A stretch of DNA of 35,035 nucleotides from Desulfosarcinaceae bacterium (GTDB lineage Bacteria > Desulfobacterota > Desulfobacteria > Desulfobacterales > Desulfosarcinaceae). Below, piece after piece: positions 31,600 to 35,035 of the stretch. Where the stretch lies: contig JASJCL010000076.1 in the NCBI GenBank assembly GCA_030066015.1, positions 1 through 35,035 on the forward strand, read 5' to 3'. The notes below the pieces were generated by a model. The model did not search any database. It was given only the letters and a program-made list of their open reading frames with translations, and was not told the DNA's origin. Position 1 is the stretch's first letter. Every line of letters begins with the position of its first letter. Made by a program: the position numbers and the translations under genes.

Positions 31600-34113
31600 C
31601 TACTTTCTCCTGACGACCACCAGAAAAGCCGCCACGATCAGCAAAAGGACCAGTGGACCGAAGATCTGCAGGTTCGCTGCGATGAACATCGCTTTGCCGA
31701 TCAGCCGCATGTGTTCGGCATCGGTTTTGGGCACCATTCCCAGTGCATCGCCGACTTTGGCGATGATGCGGTAGACAAAACGTCCGTGTGGAATCTCCTG
31801 GTGACAGGAGAGGCAGACGCCCTGCCGCTCCATATTCTCCCGCATCTCCTTCGGCAGGGGACCATCCAGTGGCCAATGGTGACCAACGGTTTGAAGCTGG
31901 ATATCTGCCCGGTTGACCACGTTGTCGAGGTCCATGGCCAGATCCCGTACCGGGCTGATCTGGTATTCGGCCGTCATCGTGACCAGCTCCCCTTTTTCGT
32001 TCATGATATCGACGAAAACCCCCTCGGCGTAGCCTCTGAGGTAGCGGCCGTCATGGGTACCGTAGCCAAGCGCTTTTGGTCTGGCGTGGCAAGAGGTGCA
32101 GTCCCGGGCGCGCCAGTCAACGGTGTGCGGTGCCGCCGGCGCCATGTCGAGACTGCGTTGACCGTTTTCATCGCTGCCCTCCAGCCCGCCCTTGGTGCGC
32201 CAGATTTTGTTGTGGACCAGCAACGTTCCGTCCGGTGCCACAACGGTGGTGATCTGCTGACAGCCGGGGATGATGGGACTCACCCGGCCTTCCCCATTGA
32301 TGCCAAGGACGGGATCTTCCCAGCGCAGGTAGGATCGGTTCTCACTTGTTTTGCCATAGGCCACACCCGGGGCGACGGGTGGCTCGACACCCCGCATCGA
32401 TTCGGCCGTATGGCCGTTCTCGAAGTGGGTGTTGCCGGCGGCAACCCAGTCTGTCGCCTTCTTGTCACCGGAAAAGTCCACCTTGACGTGGCAGCCATAA
32501 CACTGCGGCGCCCAGGAGGAGTGGCAGCCGTAGCACTCGATCTTTGTCAAATGCTCTTTGGCCTGGAGTTTCGCCGCGACGGCCTTGGCGGGGTTGCGCC
32601 ACTTGTTGGCCCTTGCCAGCGATTTTAGGGTGGGCACCTCGAAGTCGAGCCCCGAAGCGGAGTGGACCACCACCTTCTCACCGTCTCGAACGACATTGTT
32701 GAAGGGATTCCCCCGGGCCGTCAGGAGAAATCCATCCTGGGCTGGATAGGTCGTACTGAATTTGGCGTGGGTGGCGAGCGGTTCCTTGGAGAGGCCGCGG
32801 GCCGCCTGCCCATCGACGGCTTCGCCAAACTCGTCGCCCCATCCCAGAGGGAGTTCCCACGGGTATTGCGTGGCGGTCCCGTGGCAGTCTGAGCACTCAA
32901 TTTCAACATTGGCCAGGAGCGTGCCGGTGATGTTGCCGTTGCCGTGCATGGAGGTGGTGGTGTGGCAGTCCTGGCAGAGAAGGCCGCCCTCGGGATTGCC
33001 CTCTCGGCTTTTGCGGCGATGATGCACGTCGTCCTTGATGAACTGGTAGTACTTCGTGTGAAGCTTGGGCTGTTTGTCGCCTTTCCCGGTAAACGGGCTG
33101 CCGTAGGGGAACTCCATCAGCCCCTGATAGGAAACCCCGATTCGCTTACCGCGGTTGTGGCAGGAAACGCAGGTTTCGTGGGGAATGCCCGAGTAGGCCT
33201 TGCCGTTGGCCACGACCTTCACTTTCCGGGAGGATTGAATCGAATGTACCATGGCATGGCCGGCTTCCTCCCGCTTGACCGTCTTATCACCGCCTTCGTA
33301 GAGACCGGCGTTATTGTAGGGTAGATGACAGGCGCTGCAGCCCATGCCCCGATAGTCACCGCGCCGGTTGCGCCCTTTGACACCCACATGGCACCGCTGG
33401 CAATCGGTCCGCAGATAGGTGTAGATCGCTTCCCAAGGTTTGTCCGCCAGCGCGTCCACATCGGTTTTGGGAACCTGTTTCAGCTCTGTGGGGAAGTTGT
33501 CGGGAAATTTATCCATCAGCGCCTGGGTGTAAGCCTTGTAAGCCGCGGTGCCGAAGATGGGTTCGCTTCCGTCCGGGTCGCTGACGTCATAATTGCCATA
33601 GCGCTTCGCATAGCCGGTGCTGGCGGGTCCCCACCCCCACAGTGCGCCTTGAATCTTCCCGGCTTCGGTCTGCATGATGGAGCGAAACTGCGCATAGGTC
33701 CACTCCTCATGGCATTGGCCACATATCTTCTCGTTGACCCATACCGACCCGGAATGGACCACGAAGGTTCTCAGCGTTCCCCCCTCCGGCGCCCCCGTGT
33801 GGGCGATTTTGGCGTCCTTTTCTTCCGCAGGATTACCGCCATGGCACACCACACAGCCGTTGGGATCCCCCAATGCGGCGCCTTTGGCGTATATCTGCTG
33901 GGCCATCTGACTATCGTGGGCCCGGATCGGTTCGATGCCGGCGTGGCATTTGTCCGTGGCAAGGCAGCCGACCGTCGGCGCTGGATAGCCACCCGGATCC
34001 ATGCCCTCGATGGGTACCGAGGCCCAAGTAGTGGGCGTGATGACGGCCCAGAGACACCCCATCAACATGATCCAGAAGCAATCCACACAACGACCCCTCG
34101 GATATTTCGGCAT
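31600..34113 (-). CDS. Membrane-anchored multihaem cytochrome c (11 CXXCH motifs plus one CX5CH)
   Basis: An 837-residue exported cytochrome. The N-terminal hydrophobic segment (~13-31, ending TTWAS) is the signal peptide; a C-terminal helix (~812-833) followed by RRK anchors it in the inner membrane, facing the periplasm. Haem motifs start at C87, C131, C238, C259, C315, C380, C407, C527, C538, C672 and C767 (all CXXCH). An extra CLATDKCH at 50-57 could hold a twelfth haem with wider spacing. Motifs cluster in the first 540 residues, with a haem-poor ~130-residue stretch before C672. AGAGGA precedes the ATG. I do not recognise a named family; quinol oxidation or electron delivery to periplasmic or extracellular acceptors is the general role of such proteins. 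No partner reductase or second cytochrome is adjacent. Confidence 0.9.
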   Translation of the reverse strand: MPKYPRGRCVDCFWIMLMGCLWAVITPTTWASVPIEGMDPGGYPAPTVGCLATDKCHAGIEPIRAHDSQMAQQIYAKGAALGDPNGCVVCHGGNPAEEKDAKIAHTGAPEGGTLRTFVVHSGSVWVNEKICGQCHEEWTYAQFRSIMQTEAGKIQGALWGWGPASTGYAKRYGNYDVSDPDGSEPIFGTAAYKAYTQALMDKFPDNFPTELKQVPKTDVDALADKPWEAIYTYLRTDCQRCHVGVKGRNRRGDYRGMGCSACHLPYNNAGLYEGGDKTVKREEAGHAMVHSIQSSRKVKVVANGKAYSGIPHETCVSCHNRGKRIGVSYQGLMEFPYGSPFTGKGDKQPKLHTKYYQFIKDDVHHRRKSREGNPEGGLLCQDCHTTTSMHGNGNITGTLLANVEIECSDCHGTATQYPWELPLGWGDEFGEAVDGQAARGLSKEPLATHAKFSTTYPAQDGFLLTARGNPFNNVVRDGEKVVVHSASGLDFEVPTLKSLARANKWRNPAKAVAAKLQAKEHLTKIECYGCHSSWAPQCYGCHVKVDFSGDKKATDWVAAGNTHFENGHTAESMRGVEPPVAPGVAYGKTSENRSYLRWEDPVLGINGEGRVSPIIPGCQQITTVVAPDGTLLVHNKIWRTKGGLEGSDENGQRSLDMAPAAPHTVDWRARDCTSCHARPKALGYGTHDGRYLRGYAEGVFVDIMNEKGELVTMTAEYQISPVRDLAMDLDNVVNRADIQLQTVGHHWPLDGPLPKEMRENMERQGVCLSCHQEIPHGRFVYRIIAKVGDALGMVPKTDAEHMRLIGKAMFIAANLQIFGPLVLLLIVAAFLVVVRRK

Positions 34114-34221
34114 GATATCCTCTTCTTGGCTATGGTGCGTTTACGGAATGGGTGGGCGGGAAAGCCAATTCAGGGGAGGTGAGAAGCGCACGACGGCAGT
34201 GGCAGCTTTGGCTTCAAGGAA

Positions 34222-34250
34222 ATTGTTCTCTGGATGGGCAGTTTTGTCAA
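34222..34250 (-). promoter_or_regulatory. Putative promoter of the multihaem cytochrome gene
   Basis: On the minus strand, TTGACA (34250-34245), 17-bp spacer and AACAAT (34227-34222, 4 of 6 matches to the -10 consensus). A near-repeat CTGACAAA lies just upstream of the -35 box. The leader would be about 100 nt. Confidence 0.5.
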
Positions 34251-34647
34251 GCGTTTGTCAGGCGCCGCCAGCAGTGGACGCGCTCTCTGTAGGGGTGCTG
34301 CCAGCGGCGGACGACCGAACGCGATCTCGGACCGTTCTCCTGCGGTGCTGGCATTGCGGACGATCCGTCCAGGCGTCTCCAGCATGGGTCAAAAACGGGC
34401 AGACCACGCCACCCACGGCGTGCTGGCGGGTCATCGCATTTCGCAGGCGCAGCGCCACGAATGTCGCGGGTCCCCCAGCTCACCGAGTGTTATTCGACGT
34501 TACGTTTTACATCGCCGTTCTGACGTATTCAGCAGCAGTTGTTGGCCGTTGGGGCGTTCGATGGACCCGTTCTGCGGTGTCCCGAACCTTCACGGAAAGC
34601 CGGCGTGCCGGTGGTCAAGCAGGGCGACCCCAGTCCACCGTTGTGCG

Positions 34648-34669
34648 CCTTGGCGGAAAACCGCCAAGG
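34648..34669. other. Perfect hairpin downstream of the edge gene
   Basis: Arms CCTTGGCGG (34648-34656) and CCGCCAAGG (34661-34669) with a 4-base loop (AAAA on plus, TTTT on minus), 21 nt after the minus-strand gene's stop codon. No T-run follows on the minus strand, so termination is possible but not classical. Confidence 0.5.
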
Positions 34670-34690
34670 GCGGCTATCCCCTCAGCCGGT

Positions 34691-35035
34691 CTACAGATCC
34701 AGCGCCATCACCCGCTCCGATTTTTGAACAAAGGCCGCAATAGCGGTGTGGGCGCTTTCAAGGCGCTCGAGCGCGCAGGAGAGGTGATCACAGAGGGGAT
34801 CCTCAGGCCCCAGCGTTTCACTCGCTTCCGTCAACAGCCGCCTCTGGGCGGCAACGGCATTCTTCACCTTGGCGGCGATCCGTTTGCGCTGGGCAAGCTT
34901 GGCCTTCTCCTGGGCAATGACCGGCTTCAAGCGCTGGATGGACATCTCCACCAATGCATCGCGAGGCGCATCGTAGGTTTCGGCCATTTTCTGCAGAAGA
35001 GAAAGGGTGCCCCTGCTGATGACCAGGGTTTTCTG
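34691..35035 (-). CDS. Ribbon-helix-helix-like protein with coiled-coil tail, N-terminus cut by window edge
   Basis: The frame is open through the right edge, so the gene starts outside the window; the in-frame ATG at 34987 is probably internal. The visible start, KTLVISRGTLSLLQKMAETY followed by APRDALVEMSIQRLKPVI, resembles a ribbon-helix-helix fold (short strand, helix, turn, helix) as in CopG/Arc-type DNA-binding proteins. It is followed by a long charged helix (KAKLAQRKRIAAKVKNAVAA) and a second helical region (LCDHLSCALERLESAHTAIAAF) that could form a coiled coil. I infer a small DNA-binding or antitoxin-like regulator, but the family is not identified and no toxin partner is visible downstream. 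Confidence 0.6.
   Translation of the reverse strand, partial: QKTLVISRGTLSLLQKMAETYDAPRDALVEMSIQRLKPVIAQEKAKLAQRKRIAAKVKNAVAAQRRLLTEASETLGPEDPLCDHLSCALERLESAHTAIAAFVQKSERVMALDL

Larger units (their letters stand above)
34114..34690. other. Intergenic region, 577 bp
   Basis: Apart from the promoter and hairpin listed separately, I see no gene or clear repeat. Short open frames on both strands lack ribosome-binding sites and protein-like sequence. Confidence 0.5.

Noticed and set aside
31133-31876. Minus-strand open frames across the 31092-31599 gap
   Set aside because: They overlap the cytochrome gene out of frame, have Arg/Pro/Ser-rich sequence, and lack start signals.

Overview
The window is GC-rich, densely coded bacterial DNA. 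Its gene content points to an anaerobic or facultatively anaerobic proteobacterium-like organism. It has a tungsten/molybdenum-type aldehyde:ferredoxin oxidoreductase with its own ferredoxin, an MttB-family corrinoid-type methyltransferase, a cytochrome c with at least 11 haem motifs, and a large PAS/ABC-sensor hybrid kinase. Desulfobacterota (Desulfosarcina-like) is my best guess; this is inference from gene content only. I saw no rRNA, tRNA, CRISPR array, insertion sequence or phage gene.

Region 1 (1-13842) looks like one catabolic island. It holds the 3' end of a class V aminotransferase, a non-pyrrolysine MttB-family methyltransferase, and a convergent FAD oxidoreductase. A FadR-type GntR regulator follows, then a complete branched-chain-amino-acid-type (HAAT) ABC transporter (two ATPases, two permeases, a binding protein). 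After that come a 4x[4Fe-4S] ferredoxin, an aldehyde ferredoxin oxidoreductase (AOR) and a choline-dehydrogenase-like GMC oxidoreductase. The simplest reading is import and oxidation of a quaternary amine or amino alcohol (choline-like). The GMC enzyme would make the aldehyde, AOR/ferredoxin would oxidise it, and the MttB protein would demethylate the product. A pair of near-identical operators (TGGTCRAACCA) and a good promoter lie in front of the regulator. Inverted repeats sit at most transporter/AOR gene junctions, and a strong terminator closes the region.

Region 2 (13840-18471): a promoter overlapping an inverted repeat drives an OmpR-type response regulator and sensor kinase, followed by a cytochrome b561, a 53-residue unknown protein and an FkbM-type methyltransferase.

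Region 3 (18553-25883): a 1173-residue hybrid histidine kinase with a periplasmic substrate-binding-like sensor domain and three PAS domains; a HisH-HisF fusion (imidazole glycerol phosphate synthase) of the kind typical of fungi and plants; a YjlB-like cupin; and an FAD/NAD(P)-binding oxidoreductase.

Region 4 (26135-31320): HrpB helicase, a MazG-like pyrophosphohydrolase, a 55-residue protein ending in six consecutive cysteines, a GGDEF diguanylate cyclase and a FlhG/MinD-like ATPase. Two rho-independent terminators separate the units.

Region 5 (31600-35035): a membrane-anchored multihaem cytochrome c on the minus strand with its own promoter, about 580 bp of non-coding DNA, and the 3' part of a ribbon-helix-helix/coiled-coil protein cut by the window edge.
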